Part shown: piece by piece, positions 34,827-44,741 of the stretch
Layout of the letters: the number at the start of each line of letters is the position of its first letter
Position numbering within the stretch: position 1 is the first letter of the stretch
Source of the DNA: Marinifilum flexuosum
GTDB taxonomy: Bacteria > Bacteroidota > Bacteroidia > Bacteroidales > Marinifilaceae
Assembly (NCBI RefSeq): GCF_003610555.1
Contig: NZ_RAPQ01000008.1
Location: 1,790,490-1,854,489 of the forward strand
Direction of reading: 5' to 3'
DNA: 64,000 nt
The notes under the pieces: model-generated
What the model was told of the DNA's origin: nothing
Seen by the model: the letters and a program-made list of their open reading frames with translations, nothing else
Database searches by the model: none
Made by a program: the position numbers and the translations under genes

Positions 34827-35753
34827 ATGTCAGAAGAAGTAAAAGTATTTGCACCCGGAAGTGTATCAAATGTTGGGTGTGGTTTCGATATATTGGGATT
34901 TGCCATTGATGGAATTGGCGACGAAATGATTTTTAAAAAGAACAATGAAAACAAGATCAGGATTAGTCCGGTGAACGGATATGAGAACTTGCCAACCGAC
35001 CCAAAGAAAAATGTTGCAGGTGTAGCCATTCAGGCATTATTGAATGACTTGGGAAGTGATCAGGGATTTGATGTTGAGATTGTAAAGAATATAAAACCGG
35101 GAAGTGGTATCGGTTCAAGTGCAGCAAGTGCTGCAGGAGCTGTTGTTGCGGTTAATGAATTGTTGGGAAGTCCTTATTCAAGAATGCAGTTGGTAGATTT
35201 TGCCATGATTGGCGAAGAGGTTGCTTCGGGCGATATTCATGCCGATAATGTAGCACCAGCTACATTGGGAGGCTTTTGTTTAATTAGGGGATACAATCCA
35301 TTGGATGTGATTCATATCGATCCTCCAAAAGATTTATGGTGTGTGGTGATTCATCCGCAAATCGAAATTAAAACCAAAGAATCAAGGGAGCTTCTTTCAC
35401 CTGAAATTCCTTTGAAAAAGGCCATTCGTCAGTGGGGAAATGTTGCCGGACTAATGTCAGGTCTTTATACTTCAAATTATGAGTTAATAGGTCGATCGTT
35501 GGAAGATCATATTGTTGAGCCACAAAGAAAAGTTTTGATTCCTGAATTCGATGAACTGAAACTATCAGTTATGGAAGCAGGTGCTTTAGGTTGTAGTATT
35601 TCTGGTTCGGGACCATCGGTATTTGCTTTGGCAAATTGTAAAGATACGGCAGATGTTATTGCTGCTGCAATGGATACAGTATTCAAAAGAACAGAATTGG
35701 ACTATAAGATATATGTGTCGAAAGTGAGTGAGGGAGGAGTTAAAATCTTATAA
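34827..35753 (+). CDS. thrB: Homoserine kinase
   Basis: 308 residues from the ATG at 34827 (MSEEVKVFAPGSVSNVG). An upstream TTG at 34770 is in frame but adds a non-conserved Lys/Ser-rich segment. GHMP kinase motifs are PGSGIGSSAASAAGA and SISGSGPSVFAL, plus the N-terminal FAPGSVSNVGCGFD. It phosphorylates homoserine using ATP, giving the substrate of ThrC. It is 68 bases after thrA in the same operon. Confidence 0.95.
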   Translation: MSEEVKVFAPGSVSNVGCGFDILGFAIDGIGDEMIFKKNNENKIRISPVNGYENLPTDPKKNVAGVAIQALLNDLGSDQGFDVEIVKNIKPGSGIGSSAASAAGAVVAVNELLGSPYSRMQLVDFAMIGEEVASGDIHADNVAPATLGGFCLIRGYNPLDVIHIDPPKDLWCVVIHPQIEIKTKESRELLSPEIPLKKAIRQWGNVAGLMSGLYTSNYELIGRSLEDHIVEPQRKVLIPEFDELKLSVMEAGALGCSISGSGPSVFALANCKDTADVIAAAMDTVFKRTELDYKIYVSKVSEGGVKIL

Positions 35754-35774
35754 TCAGGAAAATATTAAGTGATA

Positions 35775-37070
35775 ATGAAATATTTTAGTACCAATAATAA
35801 AGAATTGCGTTACAGTTTTAAAGAGGTTGTAATAAAAGGATTAGCTCCCGATAAAGGTCTGTTTTTTCCGATAGAAATACCAAAACTGAGTGATCAGTTT
35901 TTTAATGAATTGCCTGATAAGAGTCTTGCAGAAATAGGATTTGAAGTGGCCAAACATTTTGTGGGAGAAGATATCAATGAAAAGGAGCTCAAAAATATTT
36001 GCCAGGAAGTATTTAATTTTCCAATTCCTTTGGTTCGGGTAGAAGAAGGAGTATATAGCTTGGAGTTGTTTCATGGTCCAACGTGTGCATTTAAGGATGT
36101 TGGAGCACGTTTTATGAGCCGTTGCCTTGGTGCTTTTGCAAAAGAGAGCAATAAAGATGTTACCATACTTGTTGCCACTTCAGGCGATACAGGAAGTGCT
36201 GTTGCCAATGGATTTTTGGGAGTTGAAGGTGTGAATGTAATTATTCTTTATCCTAAAGGAAAAGTAAGTCATATTCAGGAACAGCAGCTTACCACAATGG
36301 GGCAAAATATTACAGCTCTTGAAGTGGAAGGAACGTTTGACGATTGCCAGGCTTTGGTTAAGGAAGCTTTCGCAAATGAAGATTTGAATGCGGAATATAA
36401 GCTAACCTCTGCCAACTCTATTAATATTGCTCGTCTGTTGCCTCAAAGTTTCTATTATTTCTATGCGTGGGCTCAGTTGCAAGAGAAAAACAAGGAGGTA
36501 GTTGTTTCAGTGCCTAGTGGAAATTACGGTAATCTAACAGGAGGATTACTGGCAAAGCAAATGGGCTTGCCAATTCATAACTTTGTAGCAGCTGCAAATA
36601 GAAACAAAATTGTACCAGACTATTTGGATAGTGGAAAATATGAACCTAAACCATCGGTTCAGACCATTTCCAATGCCATGGATGTTGGAGCACCTAGTAA
36701 CTTTTCACGCATGATGGAGATTTACAAGGAGAAATACTCTGATGTAATTAAAGATTTAAAAGGAGCCTGGTATTCTGATGAGGAAACCAAAGTGATTATG
36801 AAAGAGGTTTTTGATCGAGAAAGCTATATTTTGGATCCTCATGGAGCGGTTGGGTATTTGGGACTTAACAAATATCTTAATAGAGAAAAACAAGTTGGGA
36901 TATTTTTAGAAACAGCACATCCTGCCAAGTTTAAAGATATTGTTGAAGAAGTAATCGAAAAAGAGGTGGAAATACCCAATTACTTACAAGAATGTTTGCA
37001 AAAGGAAAAAAAATGTGATGTTATCGGGAAAGAATTTCAGGAGTTTAAAAATTACCTGTTAAAACAATAG
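35775..37070 (+). CDS. thrC: Threonine synthase
   Basis: 431 residues from the ATG at 35775; a GTG two codons earlier is possible. PLP lysine is in GPTCAFKDVGARFM; phosphate-binding glycines are in SGNYGNLTGG and ATSGDTGSAVANGF. It is the class of threonine synthase with an N-terminal KYFSTN start, found in E. coli and Bacteroidota. It converts O-phosphohomoserine to Thr. Last gene of the operon and ends before a strong terminator. Confidence 0.95.
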   Translation: MKYFSTNNKELRYSFKEVVIKGLAPDKGLFFPIEIPKLSDQFFNELPDKSLAEIGFEVAKHFVGEDINEKELKNICQEVFNFPIPLVRVEEGVYSLELFHGPTCAFKDVGARFMSRCLGAFAKESNKDVTILVATSGDTGSAVANGFLGVEGVNVIILYPKGKVSHIQEQQLTTMGQNITALEVEGTFDDCQALVKEAFANEDLNAEYKLTSANSINIARLLPQSFYYFYAWAQLQEKNKEVVVSVPSGNYGNLTGGLLAKQMGLPIHNFVAAANRNKIVPDYLDSGKYEPKPSVQTISNAMDVGAPSNFSRMMEIYKEKYSDVIKDLKGAWYSDEETKVIMKEVFDRESYILDPHGAVGYLGLNKYLNREKQVGIFLETAHPAKFKDIVEEVIEKEVEIPNYLQECLQKEKKCDVIGKEFQEFKNYLLKQ

Positions 37071-37082
37071 TTCATAAGATTA

Positions 37083-37110
37083 AACCAGGCCAAAAGGCTT
37101 GGTTTTTTTT
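37083..37110 (+). terminator. Terminator of thrABC
   Basis: AACCAGGCC-AAAA-GGCTTGGTT stem followed by eight T. Confidence 0.9.
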
Positions 37111-37502
37111 GAATGTTTAAAATGCTTGTGAATAAAGTATTTATAAGGGGTGTGAAAAAAATCCAAGGATTGTGATTTTTTGTATCTTCCAGAATATAAG
37201 GAGGTAAGGGGAGGTGTGTTGTAGATCTAGTTTAAATCATTGGTTTTTACAAATGCTTTTCGTAAATAGAATTTGGTTAAATTAAAATCAATGATAAATA
37301 GTTTTATGATTTAATAATTGTTGCTGTGTGTGTCATATTCAGTGCAGTTCGAAAATTACAGGTTCGTTATTATGTTTTAATTTTAAAAAGATGAATTTTC
37401 TTATTTTTTCGTAATTGAAATTTGCAAACGTCCAGAAATCATTTATATTTGTATAGAAATCAAATTTAAAAGCATTTTTTAACCCTAAAATTTTATAAAG
37501 TT
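37111..37502. other. Upstream region of the HU gene
   Basis: About 390 AT-rich bases without a gene. The last 80 bases hold the HU promoter; the rest shows no coding frame or strong hairpin. Confidence 0.5.
37421..37451 (+). promoter_or_regulatory. Bacteroidota-type promoter of the HU gene
   Basis: -33 TTTG (37421-37424), a 19-base spacer and -7 TATATTTG (37444-37451) match the TTTG / TAnnTTTG consensus. The 5' UTR would be about 45 bases. Confidence 0.75.
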
Positions 37503-37775
37503 ATGAACAAAGCTCAATTAATTGATGCAATTGCTAGCAAGGCTGGTTTAACTAAAGCTGATTCTAAAAAAGCATTAGACGCTTTTATTGAAACTACTAC
37601 TGAAGCATTAAAAGGTGATGATAGAGTAGCCCTTGTTGGATTCGGTTCATTCTCTGTATCTAAGCGTGACGCTAGAACTGGTAGAAACCCACAAACTGGT
37701 AAGCCAATCAATATCCCTGCAAAAAAGGTTATTAAATTTAAGGCTGGTTCAGAATTAGCAGACTCAGTACAATAA
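37503..37775 (+). CDS. HU-type DNA-binding protein
   Basis: 90 residues. Complete HU/IHF fold with [25 protein letters not shown], the core [22 protein letters not shown] and the arm sequence [19 protein letters not shown] bends and compacts DNA as a dimer. It is monocistronic with its own promoter and terminator, in line with high expression. Codon choice is rich in favoured codons compared with neighbouring genes. Confidence 0.95.
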   Translation: MNKAQLIDAIASKAGLTKADSKKALDAFIETTTEALKGDDRVALVGFGSFSVSKRDARTGRNPQTGKPINIPAKKVIKFKAGSELADSVQ

Positions 37776-37798
37776 ATATATTGTAAGTCATAAGAAAT

Positions 37799-37829
37799 TA
37801 GGGGGGTAGAAAATACCTCCTTTTTTTAT
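37799..37829 (+). terminator. Terminator of the HU gene
   Basis: GGGGGTA-GAAAA-TACCTCC stem with one G-T pair and a T7 run. Confidence 0.85.
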
Positions 37830-37845
37830 ACCACAAATTTTAAAG

Positions 37846-38535
37846 ATGGAAAAAGATTTACTGATCAGATCAATTCAATTTCTTGAAGAATTTGCAACAG
37901 AAAAACGTAAAAATCTGATAAATGAAAATGTAGACAACCGTACAAGATATATTACCGTGGCTCTGGAAAATATTTTTCAACCACAAAATGCGAGTGCTGT
38001 AATTCGCTCTTGCGATTGTTTTGGTATTCAGGATTTACATGTAATCGAAAACTCAAACGAATATACCCTAAATCCCGATGTTGTTATGGGATCTTCAAAA
38101 TGGGTGGATTTACATCGGTACAACGAAAAGGATGAGAATACGCTTGATACCATAAATTCTTTGAAAGAAAAAGGCTATAGAATTGTTGCTACTACTCCTC
38201 ATACAAATGATGTTCTTTTGCCAGATTTTGATTTGTCAAAGGGGAAATCAGCATTTTTTTTCGGAACAGAATTAACCGGCTTATCTGATGTGGTAATGAA
38301 TCATGCCGATGAGTTTGTTAAAATTCCAATGTATGGTTTTACAGAGAGTTTTAATATTTCGGTTTCAGCAGCCCTTGTGTTGAATCATTTGGCGACAAAA
38401 GTGCGCAGAACTGGCGTAAACTGGCAGTTATCGGAACAAGAAAGCTTAGAGCTTAAATTGGAGTGGCTAAAAAAATCAGTTAAAAGAGGAGATGAACTGT
38501 TGGAAGAGCAATTCAGACGTTGGGGAATTGGCTGA
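37846..38535 (+). CDS. trmH: SpoU-family tRNA (guanosine-2'-O)-methyltransferase TrmH
   Basis: 229 residues. SPOUT methyltransferase motifs: ALENIFQPQNASAVIRSCDCFGI (motif 1), FFFGTELTGLS (motif 2) and FTESFNISVSAALVLNHL (motif 3, trefoil-knot AdoMet site). The N-terminal helix and C-terminal tail resemble TrmH, which methylates G18 in the tRNA D-loop. It starts 17 bases after the HU terminator. Confidence 0.9.
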   Translation: MEKDLLIRSIQFLEEFATEKRKNLINENVDNRTRYITVALENIFQPQNASAVIRSCDCFGIQDLHVIENSNEYTLNPDVVMGSSKWVDLHRYNEKDENTLDTINSLKEKGYRIVATTPHTNDVLLPDFDLSKGKSAFFFGTELTGLSDVVMNHADEFVKIPMYGFTESFNISVSAALVLNHLATKVRRTGVNWQLSEQESLELKLEWLKKSVKRGDELLEEQFRRWGIG

Positions 38536-38701
38536 AAATGATAATAATTGGAAGACCCTAAGACGTGTTTAATTAGACTTCTAATATTTTCATTAAATAT
38601 TTCGGAAATGGTAAAAAGATTATTATTTTTGATGAAGACATTATTAGAATAGATAAATAAAATTTATTCGCTAATTCCTGACATTTAAATAATACCACTA
38701 T

Positions 38702-39409
38702 ATGAATTGTGTTGTAATTGATGATGATAAGCTTTCTAGAAAAGTTGTAGAGAGTTATATTGAGAGAACTGATTTTCTTACATTTGGGGCATCCTACCCA
38801 AGTGCAATTGATGCTATTAATAATATTAAGAAGAATGAGCCAGTAGACTTAATCTTTTTGGATATTGAAATGCCGGAAATGAGTGGAATGGAATTTCTGA
38901 ATAGCCTTAACACAACTCCTCAGATTATTATTATTTCTTCAAAAGAGCAATATGCCCTTGAAGCTTTTGAGTATGATGTAACAGACTACCTACTAAAACC
39001 AATTAGTTACAGTAGATTTTTTAAAGCAGCTAATAAGGCAAATAAGCGTTATAAAAATAGCGAAGGATTTATTCAAGATAAGAACGAAATTTTTATTAAG
39101 AGTAACTCATCTCTTGTTCGTTTAAACTACGACGATATTCTTTGGATTGAGGCATTAGAGAATTATGTTGTTGTGAATACCTACCAGGAAAAGTATACCA
39201 TTCACTTTACAATGAAGGCCATAGAAGAAAAAATGCCTGCAGCACGTTTCTCCAGAATTCATCGTTCTTACATTGTAAATCTTAGTAAAATTGAGATGAT
39301 AGAGGATAATTCAGTGATAATTGATACTGATGGTGGACCAAAATCAATTCCAATTGGAAAATCGTACCGAGATAAATTAATGGGTGATATCAATTTAATG
39401 ACTCGATAG
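38702..39409 (+). CDS. LytTR-type response regulator
   Basis: 235 residues. Receiver domain (about 1-115) with acidic pocket DDD near 8-10, phosphorylatable Asp in FLDIEMPEMSG, and conserved Ser and Lys in IIISSKEQ and LLKPIS. LytTR DNA-binding domain (about 130-233) with LNYDDILWIEALENYVVV, RFSRIHRSYIVNLSKI and IPIGKSYRDKL. LytTR regulators often pair with a membrane histidine kinase of the LytS type; none is adjacent, so its partner is elsewhere. Confidence 0.9.
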   Translation: MNCVVIDDDKLSRKVVESYIERTDFLTFGASYPSAIDAINNIKKNEPVDLIFLDIEMPEMSGMEFLNSLNTTPQIIIISSKEQYALEAFEYDVTDYLLKPISYSRFFKAANKANKRYKNSEGFIQDKNEIFIKSNSSLVRLNYDDILWIEALENYVVVNTYQEKYTIHFTMKAIEEKMPAARFSRIHRSYIVNLSKIEMIEDNSVIIDTDGGPKSIPIGKSYRDKLMGDINLMTR

Positions 39410-39462
39410 TTTTCTTTATCGCAGGATTTTTTTGAATTTTGTATTCAATAAAAATTCTGTAT

Positions 39463-40656
39463 ATGATTACAAATAGACAATTATTTCTACAACACGTAGC
39501 TACAACTTCTGATTTTCCAATCGCATTGGAAATAGAAAGAGCAGAAGGTATATATATGTACGACCCGAGCGGGAAACCATATTTGGATCTCGTTTCGGGC
39601 GTTTCTGTTAGTAACCTGGGACATGGGCATCCAAAGGTAAAGCAAGCCATAAAAGACCAGGTAGATAAATACATGCACTTGATGGTGTATGGTGAATTTA
39701 TCGAAACTCCGCAGGTTCAGCTCGCCAAATTATTATCCGATAATCTTCCGGATAGCTTAAATTCAGTTTACTTCGTGAACTCAGGAAGTGAAGCCAATGA
39801 AGGTGCACTTAAATTAGCCAAAAGATATACTGGAAGATCCGAAATTATTCACTTTACAAGAGCATATCATGGAAGTACACATGGTGCATTAAGTGTGCTT
39901 TGCGATGAGGAAATGAAAAATTCATTCCGTCCACTACTTCCTGATGTAAGAATGATTGAGTTCGGAAATCAAGGTGATTTGGAACAAATTACCGAGAAGA
40001 CAGCTTGTGTAATTCTAGAACCAATACAATCGGAAGGTGGAATGATTATTCCTTCGAAAGAATACATTCAAGCCTTGAGAGCCCGTTGTACTGAGAAAGG
40101 AGCTTTACTGATTTTCGATGAGGTACAAATGGGTTTTGGACGAACTGGAAAATTATTTGCATTCGAACATTTCGATGTTGTGCCTGATATTTTGTGCTTG
40201 GCAAAAGCAATGGGTGGAGGAATGCCAGTTGGTGCCTTTATTTCTGACAAGAAAATTTTGGATTCATTCAAAACCAATCCAATGTTAGGGCATATCACAA
40301 CTTTTGGGGGGCATCCGGTTTGTTGTGCAGCTGCCAAAGCTTCATTAGAGGTTATTTTGGAAGAAAATATTGTTGATGATGTTCAGCGCAAAGGAGAGTT
40401 GTTTGTAGAGCTTCTAAAAGATCATCCTTTGGTGAAAGGATTCCGTCAACTGGGACTTTTTGTGGCAGTTATTGTGGAATCGAAAGAAATCATGTTGGAG
40501 ATAATGAAAGAAGCACATGAACTGGGAGTTGTAATGGATGCTTTCCTTTTCTGTGATGATGCATACCGTATTGCACCTCCGTTGAATATTACCGATGAGG
40601 AAATTCATCATGCATCCAATCTTTTGATTCAGGCAATGGATAAAGTAAATAAATAA
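39463..40656 (+). CDS. Class III PLP-dependent aminotransferase
   Basis: 397 residues from the ATG at 39463; an upstream in-frame ATG at 39439 is less likely. PLP motifs: SGSEANEGALKLAKRYTGR, FDEVQMGFGRTG (pyridine-nitrogen Asp) and the Schiff-base Lys in LCLAKAMGGGMPVGAF. These fit the acetylornithine/ornithine/4-aminobutyrate aminotransferase family; the exact substrate cannot be read. It is followed 2 bases later by a secreted protein gene. Confidence 0.85.
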   Translation: MITNRQLFLQHVATTSDFPIALEIERAEGIYMYDPSGKPYLDLVSGVSVSNLGHGHPKVKQAIKDQVDKYMHLMVYGEFIETPQVQLAKLLSDNLPDSLNSVYFVNSGSEANEGALKLAKRYTGRSEIIHFTRAYHGSTHGALSVLCDEEMKNSFRPLLPDVRMIEFGNQGDLEQITEKTACVILEPIQSEGGMIIPSKEYIQALRARCTEKGALLIFDEVQMGFGRTGKLFAFEHFDVVPDILCLAKAMGGGMPVGAFISDKKILDSFKTNPMLGHITTFGGHPVCCAAAKASLEVILEENIVDDVQRKGELFVELLKDHPLVKGFRQLGLFVAVIVESKEIMLEIMKEAHELGVVMDAFLFCDDAYRIAPPLNITDEEIHHASNLLIQAMDKVNK

Positions 40657-40658
40657 GC

Positions 40659-41456
40659 ATGAGATTTATTGGTGTTGTAATTATTCTGTTGTGCATGGGC
40701 TTCGGTGTCAATGCACAATTATCGGAAGTTGAGAAGGAAATTGCAGGTGATTTTGAACAGTTGGTTCAAGCTGACAATGATTCGACAAAATTTGTAATCT
40801 GTAAGAAAATTGAAGATTCGTTTTTGCGCGTCTTACCCCAAAAGGAGAGTTTTGATTATACTTTTTCCAAACTTAACCACATGGGAAAAATTACATCACC
40901 AGATCTTAGATTTAGAATTTACAATTGGAATTGTGTGCTTTCCGATGGAAGTTATAAGTATTTTGGAATACTTCAATACAAGGAGAAATCTAAACTAAAG
41001 GTGAAACTTCTTTCCGATAAAACGGATGGAGATATGTTCTCCAGATATGAGCCGGAAAATTGGCCGGGAGCATTGTATTATAAGATTATCCCATTTAAAT
41101 CGAAAGGTGGAGCAAGCTATTTGCTATTGGGATGGGATGGAAACAATGTTTCAACCAATAAGAAACTGATAGAGGTGCTAAGTTTTGAAAAATCGGGAAT
41201 AAAGTTTGGAAAGCCTATTATTTCCTGGAGAGGAAAACAACTTAATCGTGTGATTTTCGAATATGCAAAGCAAGCACGAATGAGTATCAATTACCAGGAA
41301 AAAGAAAAGAGATTGGTGTTCGATCATTTGTCGCCTTCCAAACCTCAATTCGCAAACCAATTTGAATATTACGGTCCGGATTTTACACACGATGCTTTAC
41401 AGTTGAAAAAGGGAATTTGGATGCTGCAGGAAGATGTGGATGTTAGAAACAAGTAA
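40659..41456 (+). CDS. Secreted protein, unknown function
   Basis: 265 residues with a signal peptide (MRFIGVVIILLCMGFGVNAQ). The mature part is beta-rich with many aromatic residues (NCVLSDGSYKYFGILQYKEK, SYLLLGWDGNN). No family recognised. It follows the aminotransferase by 2 bases and its stop codon opens a TAATACCG sequence also seen at two other gene ends. The coupling with the aminotransferase may be only transcriptional. Confidence 0.65.
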   Translation: MRFIGVVIILLCMGFGVNAQLSEVEKEIAGDFEQLVQADNDSTKFVICKKIEDSFLRVLPQKESFDYTFSKLNHMGKITSPDLRFRIYNWNCVLSDGSYKYFGILQYKEKSKLKVKLLSDKTDGDMFSRYEPENWPGALYYKIIPFKSKGGASYLLLGWDGNNVSTNKKLIEVLSFEKSGIKFGKPIISWRGKQLNRVIFEYAKQARMSINYQEKEKRLVFDHLSPSKPQFANQFEYYGPDFTHDALQLKKGIWMLQEDVDVRNK

Positions 41457-41495
41457 TACCGTTAAGAAAATCTGTTTATAAAAAAGGTATAATTA

Positions 41496-43454
41496 ATGAG
41501 CGATACATTTAAATATCAGACGGAACAATTTGCCGATGTTAAAATATTAAGATATCAGGTACCAGGCTTTGGAGATTTAAGTTTACAGCAAAAAAAGCTG
41601 ATTTACTTTTTGGCTGAAGCAGCAAGGTGCGGACGTGATATTTTATTCGATCAGAATAACAAGTACAATTTAAGAATTAGAAGAACTTTAGAAGCCATTG
41701 TAAAATCATACGATGGAGATAGAGAGTCGGAAGACTTTAAAAGCTTTTTGGTTTACACAAAAAGAGTGTGGTTCTCCAATGGTATTCACCATCATTATTC
41801 GATGGATAAGTTTCTGCCAGATTTCGATGAGGAATATTTTGGAGACTTGTTAGCCAATACCAATCCTGATTTGTTGCCATTAGGCGAAAAAGAAGAGATA
41901 ATAGATTTAATGAATCAATTGGTGCCGGTAATTTTTGAGGAAAATACTGAGGCAAAACGTGTTGTTTTAAACCCTGATTTGGATTTAATTGCTGATTCGG
42001 CTAATAATTACTACGAAGGAGTAACCCAAAAAGAGGTAGAAGAATTCTACTCTAATGCTGATAAGGGGGATACTGAGAGACCTCTGTCTATTGGTTTAAA
42101 TTCTAAACTAACCAAGGAAAATGGCCAATTAGTTGAGAAAATCTGGAAGCTTGGAGGAATGTATTCTCCTGCAATTGAGAAAGTGGTTTTCTGGTTAGAG
42201 AAAGCGATAGAGGTTGCCGATAGTGATCTTCAGAAAGAATCATTAATAAAATTGGTTGATTTTTATAGTACAGGCGATTTAAAAACATTCGACGAATATT
42301 CTATTCTTTGGGTGAAGGATTTGGATGCTCATGTAGATGTAGTCAACGGATTTATTGAGGTTTATGGTGATGCACTGGCCTTTAAAGCAAGCTGGGAATC
42401 AGTTGTGAACTTTAAAGATATTGAGGCGACCAAGCGTACGGAAATTATTTCGGATAATGCACAGTGGTTCGAGGATAATTCGCCTGTTGATGATAGGTTT
42501 AAAAAGGATGAGGTAAAAGGTGTGAGCGCCAAAGTAATTACAGTTGCCATGTTGGGTGGTGATTGTCATCCGGCTACTCCAATAGGAATCAACCTGCCAA
42601 ATGCCGAATGGATTAGAAAAGAGCATGGAAGTAAATCTGTAACCATAGATAATATTACACATGCATATCATCAATCATCGCTGAAAAGTGGAATGGTAGA
42701 TGAGTTTGCTTACACCCAAGAGGAAGTAGCAAGAGCCAAAGAGCATGGCTATTTAGGCGGAAACCTGCATACCGATTTGCATGAATGTTTGGGGCATGGA
42801 TCCGGACAATTACTGCCAGGTGTGGGAATGGATGCTTTGAAAAACTACCATTCTACATTGGAAGAGGCAAGAGCCGATTTGTTTGCACTGTACTATATGA
42901 TGGATCCGAAGATGGTTGAAATTGGATTGATGCCAAGTTTGGATGTTGCAAAAGCAGAGTACGATGGATACATCCGTAACGGATTGTTGACTCAGCTTAC
43001 CCGTATAGAATTGGGTAAGGATATTGAGGAATCGCACATGCGAAACAGGCAGTTGATTGCAAAATGGGTATATGAAAGAGGGGAGAGTGCAATTGAGCAA
43101 GTGAAGAAAGAAGATAAAACTTTCTTTGTGGTGAAGGATTACGAAAAACTGAGAGGCCTATTTGGAGAATTGCTTGCCGAAGTACAAAGAATAAAATCAG
43201 AAGGAGATCTTGAAGCAGGTAAAGCTTTGGTTGAAAATTACGGTGTTAAAGTTGATGAAGAACTTCATAAAGAGGTAAAAGAGCGATTCGAAAAACTAAA
43301 ACTTGCAGCATATGCTGGTTTCATCAATCCAGATTATCATCCTATCATTGAAAATGATGAGATTGTTGATGTTGAAATATCCTATCCTATGGATTTTATG
43401 GAACAAATGTTGGAGTATGGTGATAAGTATTCATTCTTGCCACACATTAATTAA
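41496..43454 (+). CDS. M49 family peptidase (dipeptidyl peptidase III-like)
   Basis: 652 residues without a signal peptide, so probably cytoplasmic. The zinc site HECLGH (HExxxH, the unusual six-residue form of family M49) lies near residue 430, and EEARADLFALYYM supplies the third zinc ligand about 30 residues further. The N-terminal half (about 1-380) is the upper lobe, partly degenerate compared with eukaryotic DPP III. M49 enzymes release dipeptides from short peptides. It ends before a strong terminator. Confidence 0.85.
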   Translation: MSDTFKYQTEQFADVKILRYQVPGFGDLSLQQKKLIYFLAEAARCGRDILFDQNNKYNLRIRRTLEAIVKSYDGDRESEDFKSFLVYTKRVWFSNGIHHHYSMDKFLPDFDEEYFGDLLANTNPDLLPLGEKEEIIDLMNQLVPVIFEENTEAKRVVLNPDLDLIADSANNYYEGVTQKEVEEFYSNADKGDTERPLSIGLNSKLTKENGQLVEKIWKLGGMYSPAIEKVVFWLEKAIEVADSDLQKESLIKLVDFYSTGDLKTFDEYSILWVKDLDAHVDVVNGFIEVYGDALAFKASWESVVNFKDIEATKRTEIISDNAQWFEDNSPVDDRFKKDEVKGVSAKVITVAMLGGDCHPATPIGINLPNAEWIRKEHGSKSVTIDNITHAYHQSSLKSGMVDEFAYTQEEVARAKEHGYLGGNLHTDLHECLGHGSGQLLPGVGMDALKNYHSTLEEARADLFALYYMMDPKMVEIGLMPSLDVAKAEYDGYIRNGLLTQLTRIELGKDIEESHMRNRQLIAKWVYERGESAIEQVKKEDKTFFVVKDYEKLRGLFGELLAEVQRIKSEGDLEAGKALVENYGVKVDEELHKEVKERFEKLKLAAYAGFINPDYHPIIENDEIVDVEISYPMDFMEQMLEYGDKYSFLPHIN

Positions 43455-43502
43455 AGTGAGCCCTAAGTTTTATTCGTTCACATGATTTAGGAAATAGATA
43501 AC

Positions 43503-43534
43503 AAAAAAAGAGGTCGCTTCGACCTCTTTTTTTT
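43503..43534 (+). terminator. Terminator of the M49 peptidase gene
   Basis: AAGAGGTCG-CTT-CGACCTCTT stem followed by T8. Confidence 0.9.
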
Positions 43535-43549
43535 GTAATTTTATGATCT

Positions 43550-44590
43550 ATGAAAAAAACTCTGACTCTAATATTACTAACGCTTTCCTTACAAGCGTTC
43601 ACACAAAAACATTTTGTAGAATTTCAAGTTCAGAAAGTACCATCCACTTCCACATTCCGTTCAATACAGGTGTTTGATGATTCATGTGTATGGCTTGGTG
43701 GAACAAATGGAAATTATTGCTACACCAATAATGGTGGAAAAAGCTGGCAGAAAGCAATTGTACCTGGTGCTGAAAAACTAGACTTTAGAGATCTTCATAT
43801 GTTTAGCCAGAATCATGTAATACTAATGAGTTGTGGAAATGGTGAGGATTCAAGAATCTATATTACCAAGGATGGAGGCAAAAACTGGAAAATGACTCAG
43901 CAGAATAAGCATGACAAGGCTTTTTACAATGGGATTGATTTTTGGAATAAAAAGGATGGAATCCTGACCAGCGATGCTATCGATGAAAAGCCATATGTGC
44001 TGATTACCGACAATGGAGGAGAATCTTGGGAGAGGTTGATACCTAATGAAATTCCTGATTTAAAGGAAGGAGAATATGCTTTTGCGGCCAGCGGTACGGG
44101 AATCATTACTCGTGGAGATAATGAGGTATGGATTGCAACAGGAGGATTGCACTCCAGAATTTTTTATTCGGCCGATAAGGGAAAGAATTGGGTGGTGAGT
44201 GAAACGCCAATTATACAAGGGACATCAACAGAAGGAATCTACTCTTTTTATATCAATGACAAGAACAAAGCCATTTCGGTTGGAGGTAATTATAAGAAGA
44301 TTGATGATTGCAAGGGAAATGTAATTGTTTCGAAGGATTCAGGGAAAAACTGGAAATTGGCACAAGGTGCAGGAAAATTGGCATTTAAAGAGTGTGTGAA
44401 GCAATTGGATATCAATGTTTGGATGGCTACCGGACCAAGTGGTACTGCACTCTCGGTTGACGATGGAGAAAATTGGACCGAGATTGACAACAGACCATTT
44501 CATACTTTCGATTACGATGCCAAAAGCAAAATAGGTTATTTGGCTGGCGGAAAAGGAAGTGTTGTAAAGTTTTATCTGAAGAAAAAATAA
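43550..44590 (+). CDS. Secreted YCF48/BNR-repeat beta-propeller protein
   Basis: 346 residues with a signal peptide (MKKTLTLILLTLSLQAFTQ). Several repeats of the type (Y/F)xxxDGGKxW, namely YTNNGGKSWQK, ITKDGGKNWKM, ITDNGGESWER, YSADKGKNWVV, VSKDSGKNWKL and SVDDGENWTEI, form a sialidase/YCF48-like propeller. Such secreted proteins often bind ligands or assist assembly; no glycosidase residues are evident. Its stop codon is the first three bases of an inverted repeat. Confidence 0.75.
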   Translation: MKKTLTLILLTLSLQAFTQKHFVEFQVQKVPSTSTFRSIQVFDDSCVWLGGTNGNYCYTNNGGKSWQKAIVPGAEKLDFRDLHMFSQNHVILMSCGNGEDSRIYITKDGGKNWKMTQQNKHDKAFYNGIDFWNKKDGILTSDAIDEKPYVLITDNGGESWERLIPNEIPDLKEGEYAFAASGTGIITRGDNEVWIATGGLHSRIFYSADKGKNWVVSETPIIQGTSTEGIYSFYINDKNKAISVGGNYKKIDDCKGNVIVSKDSGKNWKLAQGAGKLAFKECVKQLDINVWMATGPSGTALSVDDGENWTEIDNRPFHTFDYDAKSKIGYLAGGKGSVVKFYLKKK

Positions 44591-44618
44591 TACCGATTAC
44601 TAATTATATATCGGCATT
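44588..44618. repeat. Short inverted repeat starting at a stop codon
   Basis: Starts TAATACCGATTA with the stop codon of the preceding gene and ends TATCGGCATT. The outer parts match the termini of the 77-base element at 25440-25516. A shorter TAATACCG also begins at the stop codon at 41454. Confidence 0.6.
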
Positions 44619-44741
44619 TCAATTTAAGATTTCACGGTTTGGCTCAAACTCACACTGAAATTTTAATGGTATAACAGGACAATCGTGCAGGCAAATCCAT
44701 CTGGTTTGGCTTCACTAACAATAAGACCAAAACAAATAGTA

